Assembly: GCA_900538905.1 (NCBI GenBank)
Contig: UPZS01000020.1
Location: forward strand, 1-37,093
Origin: an uncultured Sutterella sp.
GTDB lineage: Bacteria > Pseudomonadota > Gammaproteobacteria > Burkholderiales > Burkholderiaceae_F
Reading direction: 5' to 3'
DNA length: 37,093 bases
In this document: piece by piece, positions 15,631 to 25,234 of the stretch
Numbering within the stretch: the stretch's first letter is position 1
How the letters are laid out: each line of letters opens with the position of its first letter
Position numbers and translations under genes: made by a program
The notes under the pieces: model-generated
The model's input: the letters and a program-made list of their open reading frames with translations, nothing else
Database searches by the model: none
Told to the model about the DNA's origin: nothing

Positions 15631-17592
15631 TTACTCCCCGCTTGCCGCAGCCGCCGATGTCCGTAGTGAACTGCGGTCTTCTTGTGCCTGATCTGAAATG
15701 ACCAATTCGACGCACGTGCCGCTTTGGAATACTTCCGGCGCGACGGTCCCTACCGTAACTTTGGCTCCGATGCGCTGCGCTCGTTCGCTCATGATGTTGA
15801 GACCGACATGTCGCTTGCTGCGTTTTTTGAGAATATCCTGATTGATGCCGATACCGTTGTCGATGACAGAAAGTTTAAATTGAGCGCCGTACTCAATGTT
15901 AATGAGTACCTGCGTGGCTTTGGAGTGCTTGCGCACGTTGGCAAGCGCTTCCTGCATGATGAAGATCACTTGAATCTTCTGTCTGTCGGTGAGTTCCGCC
16001 TCCGGCCCCGTAATCGTGAGCTTGACAGGTAATTTTGTTTGCGATTCGAATCGATCAATCACCGTGTTGATGGCCTCCGAGAAGCTTTCTGTGTGCACGC
16101 GCTCTCGAAAGTTCAACAACAACTCGCGAACGTCCTCATAGGACTCCTGCACACCCGCTTTGATCTGCGCAACAGTGGTATCGACAAGCTCCTTATCGTC
16201 GGTCTGCAGACCGCTTTCGAGAAGCTGCACCTGCAAATTCAAGAACGAGAGTGACTGTGCTATCGAATCATGCAGTCCTTGCGCCATCAAATTGCGTTCC
16301 TGCACAACGGCGTACTGCTGCTCTCTTTCCACCAAGCGCAAACTGTCGACCGCAATGCCCAAATGCGATCCGAAACTTTCGTAAAGCTTGTAAGTCTGCG
16401 GCAGCAGTCGGGTGTCCAGATGGAAATACAGCAAGAAAAAGCCGAGATCCTTCGAACCACTGCGGATATGAAAGAGATAGGCGGTACGGAATTGCTTTTC
16501 GGACTCCACGCGCAGTTGAGAAAGAAAATCTTCAGGCATCCCGGGGGTGATGCGCAAAGGCAGATCGCTTCTCAAACTTTCCTCAACCCCTTCGAGCGGC
16601 AAGGGGTTCAAAGAAAACCAGGCAAATGTCTTGGCGGGCAAGTCCATGCTCGCAGAGAGTTCAATGAGACCGCGCTTACGATCAATCAGAAAAACGGCGC
16701 AAGCCTGCGCCGGCGTGTATTGCATGAGACGAGCCGCAAAGCCCTCGCACATTTCATCGACGGAGTGCTGCTGCGAAACAAAGCTCGTCATTTCGTAGAG
16801 GTACGAGAGATTGCGGTTTTTTTCCTCTACCGCTTCGGTTTTCTCCTTTACCTTGGCCGCCAGATTTTCGACCAAGTCCTGCAAACGGCCTGCCATGGCG
16901 TTGAAGTCGGAAGCAATGGCTTCGAATTCGCTGGCACCCACCAGATGCAGTCTCGTATCAAGCTTGCCTTCACGCACGGCCGAAAGCCCCGTTCGAACGT
17001 ATTCGGTCGGGCGAATCACCCAACTCATCAGGAAGTACATGATCCCAAACAGACTGCCGATGGCAAGAATCATCAAAAGCGTTTGAACGCCCTTTTGAAT
17101 CATCAGAGCCTTGTCTCGGTTTACGGCAATCTGCTTGTTGACGGTATCGATCTTCGTGATAAAGCGCTCAAGCTCATCGGTACCGATCGGGTTGGACTGT
17201 TCGCGGGCAAGCAAGAAGAGCGGTCCCACAACATTGAGCCATTCGTCTAAGAGCACATCAGCAGACTGCTGCTCCTGACTGCGATCAATGAAAAACTCGT
17301 TACCCAGATCTCTTTTGCCGATGCGGCGCATCGCCTCGTCAATGGCTCTGTATTGCGTGGCGAAATCCTCTCCCCCGAAAGCTCGATCCGCAAACAGATT
17401 CAGACGATAGACGCGAGCTGGAAGGCTGCCTACCTCGTACTGATAGGCGCCCGCCGTCTGCACTTGCTGACTCAAGTACATCTGATAACCGATAGCACAG
17501 ATGATGAAGGTCACCCACAAAGCCGTGAGCGTGATCAGACGCGTCGAGAGTCTGTCGTAGAAACGAATGATGCGCTTGATGTTGAAATCCAT
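15631..17592 (-). CDS. NarX-type sensor histidine kinase
   Basis: A 653-residue membrane kinase. Transmembrane helices at about 19-40 and 168-191 flank a periplasmic NarX/PilJ-like sensor domain. It is followed by HAMP (about 192-245), a GAF-like domain (about 275-420), a HisKA_3 dimerisation helix with ERNLMAQGLHDSIAQSLSF (phospho-acceptor His441) and an HATPase domain (QEALANVRKHS, VIDNGIGI, HVGLNIMSERA). The segment GSLPARVYR (55-63) resembles the NarX P-box GSLRMQSYR but has Pro at the first nitrate-contact Arg; the second Arg is kept. Start is ATG 17592, 13 bases after the parC stop; an upstream TTG would overlap parC. No response regulator is adjacent. Confidence 0.9.
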   Translation of the reverse strand: MDFNIKRIIRFYDRLSTRLITLTALWVTFIICAIGYQMYLSQQVQTAGAYQYEVGSLPARVYRLNLFADRAFGGEDFATQYRAIDEAMRRIGKRDLGNEFFIDRSQEQQSADVLLDEWLNVVGPLFLLAREQSNPIGTDELERFITKIDTVNKQIAVNRDKALMIQKGVQTLLMILAIGSLFGIMYFLMSWVIRPTEYVRTGLSAVREGKLDTRLHLVGASEFEAIASDFNAMAGRLQDLVENLAAKVKEKTEAVEEKNRNLSYLYEMTSFVSQQHSVDEMCEGFAARLMQYTPAQACAVFLIDRKRGLIELSASMDLPAKTFAWFSLNPLPLEGVEESLRSDLPLRITPGMPEDFLSQLRVESEKQFRTAYLFHIRSGSKDLGFFLLYFHLDTRLLPQTYKLYESFGSHLGIAVDSLRLVEREQQYAVVQERNLMAQGLHDSIAQSLSFLNLQVQLLESGLQTDDKELVDTTVAQIKAGVQESYEDVRELLLNFRERVHTESFSEAINTVIDRFESQTKLPVKLTITGPEAELTDRQKIQVIFIMQEALANVRKHSKATQVLINIEYGAQFKLSVIDNGIGINQDILKKRSKRHVGLNIMSERAQRIGAKVTVGTVAPEVFQSGTCVELVISDQAQEDRSSLRTSAAAASGE

Positions 17593-17605
17593 ACCGTTTC
17601 GCGTT

Positions 17606-20230
17606 TTAGTCTGTTTTGTCCTGCTCTTGAGGTTCGGCTGCAATGGCGTTCAAACCGTGCGGCTCGAAACGGCACGGCACCACTTTGCCCTTGCGCGCGC
17701 GGTGGGCGATAAACATATGCCATTCGGCCGGCCGCAGCACTTTGCTTCTGACTTCACCCGTCGTTTTTGTGGCGCCGAGCACTTCAAGACTGTCGTGATG
17801 ACGCAGTGCACAAGCCTGGCTAAAGCCGCAGAAAAGATCGATGCCGCCCATGAGCGTCACGCCCTTGCCGCCACCCGCCAGCGTTCTCAATTCTTCCAGC
17901 GTAAAGACAAGCAGGCGGCCGTCCTGCGCCATGCAGGCAACGTACTGAGTGCCTTCGGTCAGAACAACAGGCGGGCACATGACGGCTTCTTCACCCACGC
18001 TCATGAAAGCCTTGCCGGAGCGCACGCGCGCAACAAGATTTTTGAGCGAACAAGCGAGCCCGAAGCCTTCCGTGGTGTAGAGCATCACGCCGAGGTTGTC
18101 GGGACCAGCCAAATAGCCCACGATTTCGCTACCGGTTTCAAGCTCAATGAAACTTGTAATCGGCAGACCGTCACCACGAGCCGAAGGCAACTGAGAAACG
18201 GGCACCGAGTACGTACGACCGTTGCTGCCGCAGACAATGAGTGTTTCAGTGCTTTCGCATTCGGCCGACCACAGGTAGCCGTCGCCTTGCTTGTAGCTCA
18301 TCAGCTTGGCATCGTGTCCGTGACCGGTGCGGCAACGCACGTAGCCCTTCTGCGAGACGACGACCGTGACGGGTTCGGAAACCTGCACGGGTTCGCTGGA
18401 AGCCTTCTTTGCTTCCTCGATCGTGGTGCGGCGAGCGTCGCCGTAAAGCTTGGCCGCTTCTTTTGTTTCCTTGGCAACAACGTTTTTGAGCGTCTTTTCG
18501 TCGGCAAGGATCTTCTCGAGTGTTTCACGTTCGGCGTTGAGCTTTTTCATTTCCTCTTCCACACGCTCGTACTCGAGTTTGGCCAACTGGCGCAGACGCA
18601 GTTCCAAAATATCTTCAGCCTGCAGTTCAGTAAGCCCGAACTCGGCCATCAAGGCTTCCTTGGGCTTGTCTTCGAAACGCACGATTTCGATCACTCGGTC
18701 GATGTTGTCGATTGCTTTGGTTCGACCTTCCAAAATGTGAAGTCGCGCATTGACCTTATTGAGTCGAGCCTGAGTGCGGCGTCTCACCGTCTCCAATCGG
18801 GCCTGCACCCATTCGGACAAAATCTGCTGCAAAGATTTTTGCGCCGGACGACCGTCGTTGCCAATCATCACCAAATTCATCGGCGCGTTGCACTCAAGAC
18901 TCGTCTGACTGAGGAGCATCTGCACAAAAAAGTCTCGATCGACCTTGGAACTCTTGGGTTCAAACACCAAGCGCACCTTGGTGTCTTTGTCGCATTCGTT
19001 GCGCACGCCGTCAAGCACCGAGAGCATCGCTGCCTTGCTGTTGGCCTGTTCGGCCGAGATGGTTTTTTTGCCTGCTTTAGGCTTGGGATTGGTGATCTCT
19101 TCGATCTGTGAGAGCACCAACTCGGCGTTTGCCGCCGGCGGCAGTTCGTCAACCACAAGCTGCCACTGGCCGCGCTGCAATTCTTCAAAGTGATAACAGG
19201 CACGTACGCGCAGGCTTCCTCGCCCAATGGCATAGGTTTGACGAATTTCAGACGGACTTGAAATGATGCGGCCGCCGCCCGGGTAGTCGGGACCGGGCAT
19301 GACAGCAAGAATGTCATCGAGCGTCGCTTCGGGGCTCTTGAGAAGCAAAAGAACAGCCTGCGCCACTTCATTGAGATTGTGCGACGGAATTTCAGTGGCC
19401 ATCCCCACGGCAATGCCGCTGGCGCCGTTTAAAAGCACGAAAGGCAATTTGGCTGGCAGCTGAACGGGCTCCTTAAACGAGCCGTCGTAATTGGGAACAA
19501 AGTCCACATCTTCGGAGTCAAGTTCCGAGAGTACCAGCTCAGAAATCTTTGTCAGACGGGCTTCGGTGTATCGCATAGCAGCCGGCCCGTCGCCGTCACG
19601 GGAACCGAAATTCCCTTCGCCGTCCACAAGCGGATAACGAAGGCTGAAATCCTGCGCCATTCGAACCATGGCGTCATACGCAGCCTGATCGCCGTGCGGA
19701 TGGTACTTACCGAGCACGTCGCCCACGACGCGTGCACATTTGACGGCTTTGGCGGGCGGATTCAGGCGCATACGATCCATCGCATAAAGGATACGGCGCT
19801 GCACGGGCTTCATGCCGTCAAAAATATCGGGCAAAGCGCGGCTTTTTACAACGGAAAGCGCATATTCCAGATAGGCGCTTGCGGCGTACCGCGCAAGCGT
19901 CAGTTCGCCGTTGAGTTCGGCCGGCGTATCGTCGCAGAGAATGGCAGGAAGCTTGTTTTTCCCGGCGATTGACTTGGGTTCTGAGGGCGTTATCGATTCG
20001 GACTGCGACTTCGAAACAGAATCATCTTCTGCTGCCGGCACTGTAGTCTTCTCCTGCACCTCAACCGAAGCACCCGTTGGTACCGTTTCATTATCCGCGG
20101 ATGGTGTCGTTTCCGGGGCCTCTGGGGCTGCCTCTTTTTCTTCGTTTTGTTCGTTCGTTGCGTCGGAACCGGCGCCGAAATCGGCAAAGAGATCGGGCAT
20201 CATACCGGGATTATTTTTTTTCTTAGCCAT
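17606..20230 (-). CDS. parC: DNA topoisomerase IV subunit A with acidic N-terminal extension
   Basis: ParC with ParE separates linked daughter chromosomes. The 874-residue product has a polar, Glu/Pro/Thr-rich extension of about 100 residues before the catalytic domain, which starts around [17 protein letters not shown]. The active-site tyrosine lies in [10 protein letters not shown] (Tyr221). [15 protein letters not shown] and [20 protein letters not shown] confirm a type IIA A subunit; the C-terminal beta-pinwheel is degenerate, as usual for ParC. In the quinolone region [12 protein letters not shown], Gln182 and Asp186 stand at the positions of E. coli Ser80 and Glu84. Start is ATG 20230; a TTG upstream is less likely. 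No parE is in the window. Confidence 0.92.
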   Translation of the reverse strand: MAKKKNNPGMMPDLFADFGAGSDATNEQNEEKEAAPEAPETTPSADNETVPTGASVEVQEKTTVPAAEDDSVSKSQSESITPSEPKSIAGKNKLPAILCDDTPAELNGELTLARYAASAYLEYALSVVKSRALPDIFDGMKPVQRRILYAMDRMRLNPPAKAVKCARVVGDVLGKYHPHGDQAAYDAMVRMAQDFSLRYPLVDGEGNFGSRDGDGPAAMRYTEARLTKISELVLSELDSEDVDFVPNYDGSFKEPVQLPAKLPFVLLNGASGIAVGMATEIPSHNLNEVAQAVLLLLKSPEATLDDILAVMPGPDYPGGGRIISSPSEIRQTYAIGRGSLRVRACYHFEELQRGQWQLVVDELPPAANAELVLSQIEEITNPKPKAGKKTISAEQANSKAAMLSVLDGVRNECDKDTKVRLVFEPKSSKVDRDFFVQMLLSQTSLECNAPMNLVMIGNDGRPAQKSLQQILSEWVQARLETVRRRTQARLNKVNARLHILEGRTKAIDNIDRVIEIVRFEDKPKEALMAEFGLTELQAEDILELRLRQLAKLEYERVEEEMKKLNAERETLEKILADEKTLKNVVAKETKEAAKLYGDARRTTIEEAKKASSEPVQVSEPVTVVVSQKGYVRCRTGHGHDAKLMSYKQGDGYLWSAECESTETLIVCGSNGRTYSVPVSQLPSARGDGLPITSFIELETGSEIVGYLAGPDNLGVMLYTTEGFGLACSLKNLVARVRSGKAFMSVGEEAVMCPPVVLTEGTQYVACMAQDGRLLVFTLEELRTLAGGGKGVTLMGGIDLFCGFSQACALRHHDSLEVLGATKTTGEVRSKVLRPAEWHMFIAHRARKGKVVPCRFEPHGLNAIAAEPQEQDKTD

Positions 20231-20276
20231 GGAAAAACTCAATCAATTCTGAAATCTGTCTCGAGAATGCGATATT

Positions 20277-21599
20277 TTAGATGTTTGCCGAATCGGGACT
20301 CTTTTGCAAACCGGACTCGTCAGTATCCGACGAATAGACGGACTCGACCCCCTTGAGCTTGCGTTCCATTACGTTCGTGCGGGTGCGCATTGCGGATATC
20401 GCGGATTTGACCGAATCGATACGTTTTTCCATGCTGCCCACGCTTTCCGAAAAGCGTCCGAATTCGGCCTTGACTTCACCCAAAAGACGCCACACTTCGG
20501 CGCTTTTTTGCTCAATGGCAAGCGTCTTGAATCCCATCTGAAGACTGTTGAGGAAGGCTGCCAGTACGGTCGGCCCCACAATCGTCACATGACAATCCCG
20601 CTGCACACGTTCCACCAGACCATTGACCTTGAGCACCTCGCTCCAAAGGCTTTCGGTCGGCAGATACATCACGGCAAACTCCGTAGTAAAAGGCACTTCG
20701 ATGTATTTATCGCGAATTTTCTGCGCTTCCGTGAGAATTCGCGTCTGAAGCGCTTTGCGCGCAGTCGCCTCTTTTTCCGGGTCGGCTTCGTCGGAAGCCT
20801 CGATCAAACGTTCGTAATCCTCCGTTGGAAACTTGGCGTCGATCGGCAGCAACACGTGCGATCCCGCTTTTGCGCCCGGCAGCTTGACGGCAAATTCCAC
20901 GCGGTCACGCGACCCGGGACGTGTGGCAACGTTGGTTTCATACTGCTCGGGCGTCAACAAATCCGAAAGGATCATCGCCAACTGTACTTCCCCAAACGTC
21001 CCTCTGGTTTTGACGTTGGTGAGAATACGCCGCAAGCCGTCGACGTTTTGAGCCATTTCGCGCATTTCACCCAAGCCTCGGTGCACTGCTAGAAGCTGCC
21101 CCTCGACCGTTTTAAAGGACTCCGTCAAGCGAGAGTTAAGTGTGGTCGACAGCTTTTCGTCAACCGTGTTGCGCATGGATTCCAGCGCCTTGTCGTTGGC
21201 CTCGCGAATTGCAGTAAGCTCGGCGTTCAGCGACGCCCTCACATTGAGCATTGCGTTTTGCACCGTCTCATTCATTTGTGCGAGACGCTGCTCTTGAGCC
21301 TGACTTCCGGAATTGATCAACCCGAGAAAATTCACAAAGTGACTGCTCTGGGAACTTTTGAGGTCCGAGTCGGCTGCCTGCATTTGGCGCGATAGTGCTT
21401 CGATGCGCTCAAGAGTAGTGCCGGCCGCCTGCACCGCGAGCGCCTTTGCGGTTTCGGCGTTCACTTCAAGATCTCGCTTCATGTCCGAGGTACGGATCGA
21501 CAAATAGATCACAACCGCCGTCAACACAACGAGCAAGAGCAAAACGCCGCCCAGTATCACGGGCAAATAGTGCGACAGAATCAGTGTCAGTTCCTGCAA
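20277..21599 (-). CDS. rmuC: RmuC-family DNA recombination protein
   Basis: RmuC limits inversions at short repeats and is thought to be a nuclease-like membrane-anchored protein. The product has an N-terminal transmembrane helix (VILGGVLLLLVVLTAVVIYL), a long coiled-coil region, and the RmuC core with NVKTRGTFGEVQLAMIL, LPIDAKFPTEDYERL and VTIVGPTVLAAFLNSLQMG. There is no ATG ahead of the membrane helix. I choose TTG 21599, about 10 bases after AAGGAAG, giving 440 residues. A longer reading from a GTG at 21695 would run through the gltS terminator and is rejected. parC follows 46 bases later on the same strand. Confidence 0.88.
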   Translation of the reverse strand: MQELTLILSHYLPVILGGVLLLLVVLTAVVIYLSIRTSDMKRDLEVNAETAKALAVQAAGTTLERIEALSRQMQAADSDLKSSQSSHFVNFLGLINSGSQAQEQRLAQMNETVQNAMLNVRASLNAELTAIREANDKALESMRNTVDEKLSTTLNSRLTESFKTVEGQLLAVHRGLGEMREMAQNVDGLRRILTNVKTRGTFGEVQLAMILSDLLTPEQYETNVATRPGSRDRVEFAVKLPGAKAGSHVLLPIDAKFPTEDYERLIEASDEADPEKEATARKALQTRILTEAQKIRDKYIEVPFTTEFAVMYLPTESLWSEVLKVNGLVERVQRDCHVTIVGPTVLAAFLNSLQMGFKTLAIEQKSAEVWRLLGEVKAEFGRFSESVGSMEKRIDSVKSAISAMRTRTNVMERKLKGVESVYSSDTDESGLQKSPDSANI

Positions 21600-21675
21600 T
21601 TTGAATGCTTCCTTTGCAATTGATGCGCTCGAAAGACTAGCAGGAAAGACGTCGGCGCGTCGCTCAAAATTTCTC

Positions 21676-21709
21676 CTAAAGAAAAGAGGCTGCACATCGG
21701 CAGCCTCTT
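21676..21709 (-). terminator. Intrinsic terminator after gltS
   Basis: A perfect 10-bp stem (AAGAGGCTGC / GCAGCCTCTT) with a 6-base loop is followed on the minus strand by TTTTCTTT. It lies 22 bases after the gltS stop codon. Confidence 0.9.
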
Positions 21710-21731
21710 CTCAGGATGAGTTTGATTGTTT

Positions 21732-22961
21732 TTAGAGCGGCATCTGCGCCATTGACGTAATAATCAGAGCATTGATCAAGTCAATCAGGAAGGCACCTAC
21801 AACACTCACGATCAGCCATGCCTGCGGGCTTTGTCCGTACTTTTCGCTCAAGGCCTGCATGTTGGCCAAGCCGTTGGCGGTCGCGCCCATCGAAAAGCCG
21901 ATGCCGCCCACCGTAAGCATCACGGCCGTGAAGTTGCGTCCGAAGCACATGAAGAGAACGCCCCAGGCAAACGCCAGCATCAGAAGCGTCTGGCAGACGA
22001 GCGTCACGACAAGCGGCAATGCCAGATTCACGAGTTCATGGAGCTTGAGCGAATTGATGGCCATCGTCACAAAAAGCACGAGACTGATGTCGGCCACCGC
22101 ATTGAGCCCCACTTTGTCGATCTTGAGTTTGCCGGTGAAATCAGCGATGTTGCGCACGATAGCCGCCACGATCATCGAGCCGATGTAGGCAGGCAGCGTA
22201 ATGAACTGACCGAGATAGTGACTGACGATCGTACCCAGAGCCATGCAGATGGCTATCATGCCGCCCGCTTTGAGAAGCTGTTCGGTAAAGGTCGAATGTT
22301 CGGCCGCATGCTCGTCAATAATGTCCGTCTCGACTTCTTCGGGAACATTGAGCTTGGCAGCCACTTCCGGATCGGTCATCGGGGTGCGCACTTTGTACTT
22401 GCGAATCAGCCATTCGCCGAACGGACCGCCGATCGTGAGAGCCGCCACCATACCGAACGTTGCGGATGTCACCGCCACCACCGTGCCGCCCGTAATACCG
22501 TAAAGCTGCTCGAAGTTAGGCCCGAACGCTGCCGACGTGCCCAGACCACCCATCATCGAAACGGAACCGGCGAGCAGCCCGTAATGAAAATCAACGCCCA
22601 TGAGCTTGGTAATCGCCACACCGAGCACATTTTGAAGCACGGCGAGCACAGTCACGGAAACCAAAAAGCCCAACAAAAGCTTGCCGCCCTGCCCGATCAG
22701 CTTGAGGCTGGCCATCATGCCGATCGTGGTAAAGAAAGCTAGCATCAGCACCGTCTGCAAAGTGGAGTCGAACACCACACGCATGATGCCGCTGCCTTCA
22801 AGCACAGAGAGCAAAAACGCAAACGGCATGCCGCCTACCACTGGGCTCGGCACCGACAAGCGTTCCAATACGGGAATAACGTGCTTGAGCCACACGCCAA
22901 AGTAATAAGTACAGACCGCAAGCGCCAAAGCCTGCACCATATCGACATGCACCACAAGCAT
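21732..22961 (-). CDS. gltS: Sodium/glutamate symporter
   Basis: An inner-membrane carrier that imports glutamate with Na+. The 409-residue product has about ten transmembrane helices and the GltS blocks VPSPVVGGMPFAFL, MMGGLGTSAAFGP and the second-half equivalent GGIGFSMGATANGLANM, which form the two re-entrant glycine-rich loops of the family. Alignment to the N-terminus of E. coli GltS (PVAGG about 40 residues from the start) supports ATG 22961. An in-frame TTG at 22982 preceded by AAAGGGA is a possible alternative. It is flanked by terminators, so it is a single-gene unit with its own leader (see hairpin and promoter). Confidence 0.92.
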   Translation of the reverse strand: MLVVHVDMVQALALAVCTYYFGVWLKHVIPVLERLSVPSPVVGGMPFAFLLSVLEGSGIMRVVFDSTLQTVLMLAFFTTIGMMASLKLIGQGGKLLLGFLVSVTVLAVLQNVLGVAITKLMGVDFHYGLLAGSVSMMGGLGTSAAFGPNFEQLYGITGGTVVAVTSATFGMVAALTIGGPFGEWLIRKYKVRTPMTDPEVAAKLNVPEEVETDIIDEHAAEHSTFTEQLLKAGGMIAICMALGTIVSHYLGQFITLPAYIGSMIVAAIVRNIADFTGKLKIDKVGLNAVADISLVLFVTMAINSLKLHELVNLALPLVVTLVCQTLLMLAFAWGVLFMCFGRNFTAVMLTVGGIGFSMGATANGLANMQALSEKYGQSPQAWLIVSVVGAFLIDLINALIITSMAQMPL

Positions 22962-23059
22962 GTTTGCTGTATCTACCGCCAATTGACTGTCCCTTTCGTT
23001 TTTCTTATTGATGTTCCGGTCTTGCTTCCCAACCACCGGTAACGGTTTTACCCGCGGCA

Positions 23060-23082
23060 AAAAATGCCCGGGAACACCGGGC
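23060..23082 (-). terminator. Leader hairpin with T-run upstream of gltS
   Basis: A compact hairpin (GCCCGG, loop of five, CCGGGC, 23066-23082) is followed on the minus strand by ATTTTTT. It is distinct from the htpG terminator 95 bases upstream. It starts within a few bases of the predicted gltS transcription start and ends about 100 bases before the gltS ATG, so it may act as an attenuator. Confidence 0.6.
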
Positions 23083-23090
23083 CAAGAAAG

Positions 23091-23119
23091 ATTGTGCAGT
23101 CGAAAAGCCGATTTGGCAA
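23091..23119 (-). promoter_or_regulatory. Candidate sigma-70 promoter for gltS
   Basis: Minus-strand TTGCCA (23114-23119) and CACAAT (23091-23096) with a 17-base spacer match the consensus at five and four of six positions. It lies between the htpG terminator and the gltS leader hairpin. Confidence 0.4.
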
Positions 23120-23169
23120 ACGCCTCTAAGCAGTTTGTCCTAGAGACATTTCACCTATTAGCGGCATTG

Positions 23170-23208
23170 AAAAAAAACGGAAAGCCCCGAAAAATACGAG
23201 ACTTTCCG
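23170..23208 (-). terminator. Intrinsic terminator after htpG
   Basis: CGGAAAG / CTTTCCG (23178-23184 with 23202-23208) forms the stem, and eight T residues follow on the minus strand. It lies about 53 bases past the htpG stop codon. Confidence 0.8.
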
Positions 23209-23260
23209 AGGCTGTTGAGATTTAAGGCGGCGTTTGAGTACCGCCTCTGGCAAGTTGAAA

Positions 23261-25153
23261 TTAACCGAGCAAAAGTTCGTTTAAGCGACGTACGAAAGCA
23301 TTGGGATCCTTCAAAGAACCCTGTTCGGACAAAAGAGCCTCTTCGTAAATGAATTCGGCCCACTTAGCAAAAGCTGCATCGTCACTCGTCTGAGCGGCCT
23401 TCTGTACCAAGGCGTGCTGCGGGTTGATTTCAAGGATGAATTTTTCTTCCGGTACTTCCTGCCCCGCCGCTTCGAGCATACGACGCATCTGAGCGGTCAG
23501 AATCTGACCGTGCTCGGCAGTCACGCAGCTCGGACTTTCGACGAGGCGATCAGAGACGCGCACGTCCGTGACCTTTTCACCGAGCGCCTTCTTGAAGCGG
23601 TCGACCAGAGGCTGAGCAGCCTTGACTTCCTCTTCCTTCTTTTCGGCAGGCTTGTCTTCGAGCTCACCCAAGTCAAGATCGGCGGCAGTCACCGGCACAA
23701 ATTTCTTGCCTTCGAATTCAGTGAGGTTACCCATGAGCCATTCGTCAATGCGCTCCCACATCAGAAGCACTTCAATTCCCTTCTTCTTGAAGGATTCAAG
23801 GTAGGGCGACGTGGCGGCACTCGCGTAACTGCCTGAAACAAGGTAGTAGATGCACTTTTGTTTTTCGGGCATCTTAGCGATGTAATCTGTGAGGCTCACG
23901 TCCTGAGCATCGCTCGTGTTGCGTGTCGAAGCAAAGCGCAGGAGTTTGGCAACTTCCTCACGGTTGGAGAAGTCTTCGACCGGACCTTCCTTGAGCACAT
24001 TGCCAAAGTTCTTCCAGAAAATAGCGTACTTTTCCTTGTCTTCGGCCAGCTTACCGAGCATTCCGAGTACACGCTTGGTAAGAGCACGCTTGAGTTTTTG
24101 CGTCACAGCGCTTTCCTGCAGCAGTTCACGGGAAACGTTAAGCGGCAAATCGTTGGTGTCAACCAAACCGCGGATGAAACGCAGGTAGTTGGGCAGGAAC
24201 TGTTCTGCCTCGTCCATGATGAAAACGCGCTGCACAAAGAGCTTCAGTCCGTGGACCTTGTCGCGAGTGTAAAGATCCCACGGTGCCCGAGTCGGAACAT
24301 ACAGCAAGGACGTGTATTCGAGTTCGCCTTCAACTCGATTGTGAGCCCAGGTAAGGGGATCCTCAAAGTCGTGGCTCAGATGCTTATAAAACTCCTTGTA
24401 CTGTTCTTCGGTCACTTCACGGGGATTAACGGTCCAAAGCGCCTTGGCGTCGTTAACCTGCACCCAATCCCAGGTACTCGTGGGTTTATCTTCACCTTCC
24501 TTGGGTTCTTCGTACTTTTCTTCCCACAGCATCACCGGCACGGAGATGTGATCGGAATACTTGGTGATGGCCGAACGCACCGTCCAGGTTTCCAGGAAAT
24601 CTTCGCAATCGGGCTTGAGGTGCAACGTAATGCTTGTGCCGCGGGCTTCGCGAGTGATCGTTTCGCTCGTATAAGTACCTTCGCCCGTGCTCTCCCAACG
24701 TACGGCCTCGTTGGCAGCGGCCTTGGCAGAACGCGACTCAACCGTCACCTTGTCAGCCACGATAAAGGCGGAGTAAAAGCCCACGCCAAACTGACCGATC
24801 AGCTGGCTGTCCTTAGCCTGATCGCCCGAAAGGTTGCTTAGGAAGTCAGCCGTGCCGCTCTTGGCGATCGTGCCCAGATGCAAATTGGCTTCTTCAACCG
24901 TCATGCCGATGCCATTATCGGTCACGGTGAGCGTCTTGGCGTCCTTGTCGACCTTCACACGGATGCAGAAAGCCGCATCGTCCCCCAAAAGCGACGGATC
25001 GGTAATGGACAAAAAGCGCAGTTTGTCGATCGCATCGCTTGCGTTGGAAATGATTTCACGCAGGAACACTTCCTTGTTGGAGTACAAGGACTTTGCGAGC
25101 AAAGTCAGAAGCTTGGAGACTTCGGTTTGAAAACCATGGACTTCAGCAGCCAT
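23261..25153 (-). CDS. htpG: Hsp90-family chaperone HtpG
   Basis: A cytosolic ATP-dependent chaperone that works as a dimer with the DnaK system. The 630-residue product has the Hsp90 nucleotide-binding motifs FLREIISNASDAIDKLRF, TVTDNGIGM and LIGQFGVGFYSAF, followed by middle-domain LYVPTRAPWDLY and FLPNYLRFIRGLVDTNDLPL. Length matches the bacterial family (about 625-635). The start is ATG 25153, with AGGTGAAAGAGA just upstream; a GTG within that stretch is less likely. It stands alone between terminators and behind a heat-shock promoter, so its control is independent of its neighbours. Confidence 0.97.
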   Translation of the reverse strand: MAAEVHGFQTEVSKLLTLLAKSLYSNKEVFLREIISNASDAIDKLRFLSITDPSLLGDDAAFCIRVKVDKDAKTLTVTDNGIGMTVEEANLHLGTIAKSGTADFLSNLSGDQAKDSQLIGQFGVGFYSAFIVADKVTVESRSAKAAANEAVRWESTGEGTYTSETITREARGTSITLHLKPDCEDFLETWTVRSAITKYSDHISVPVMLWEEKYEEPKEGEDKPTSTWDWVQVNDAKALWTVNPREVTEEQYKEFYKHLSHDFEDPLTWAHNRVEGELEYTSLLYVPTRAPWDLYTRDKVHGLKLFVQRVFIMDEAEQFLPNYLRFIRGLVDTNDLPLNVSRELLQESAVTQKLKRALTKRVLGMLGKLAEDKEKYAIFWKNFGNVLKEGPVEDFSNREEVAKLLRFASTRNTSDAQDVSLTDYIAKMPEKQKCIYYLVSGSYASAATSPYLESFKKKGIEVLLMWERIDEWLMGNLTEFEGKKFVPVTAADLDLGELEDKPAEKKEEEVKAAQPLVDRFKKALGEKVTDVRVSDRLVESPSCVTAEHGQILTAQMRRMLEAAGQEVPEEKFILEINPQHALVQKAAQTSDDAAFAKWAEFIYEEALLSEQGSLKDPNAFVRRLNELLLG

Positions 25154-25191
25154 TTTCTCTTTCACCTGTTAAATCAAAAGTTCACGAATTC

Positions 25192-25224
25192 GTTGCAAAA
25201 ACGGCGTCCGAAACGCCGTTTTGC
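25192..25224 (-). terminator. GC-rich hairpin with T-run in the htpG leader
   Basis: A perfect 10-bp stem (AAAACGGCGT / ACGCCGTTTT, loop CCGAA on the plus strand) is followed on the minus strand by a fifth T. It lies between the sigma-32 promoter and the htpG start, about 40 bases before the ATG. It does not pair with the ribosome-binding site, so a simple RNA thermometer is not supported. It could be a transcription attenuator or a stability element. Confidence 0.6.
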
Positions 25225-25234
25225 ACTGTTGGGC

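Noticed and set aside
17593..17643. Upstream TTG start of the histidine kinase overlapping parC
   Set aside because: ATG 17592, just after the parC stop, gives the normal short cytoplasmic tail before the first helix.
25197..25222. RNA thermometer in the htpG leader
   Set aside because: The stem does not include or pair with the ribosome-binding site, which lies about 30 bases further downstream.
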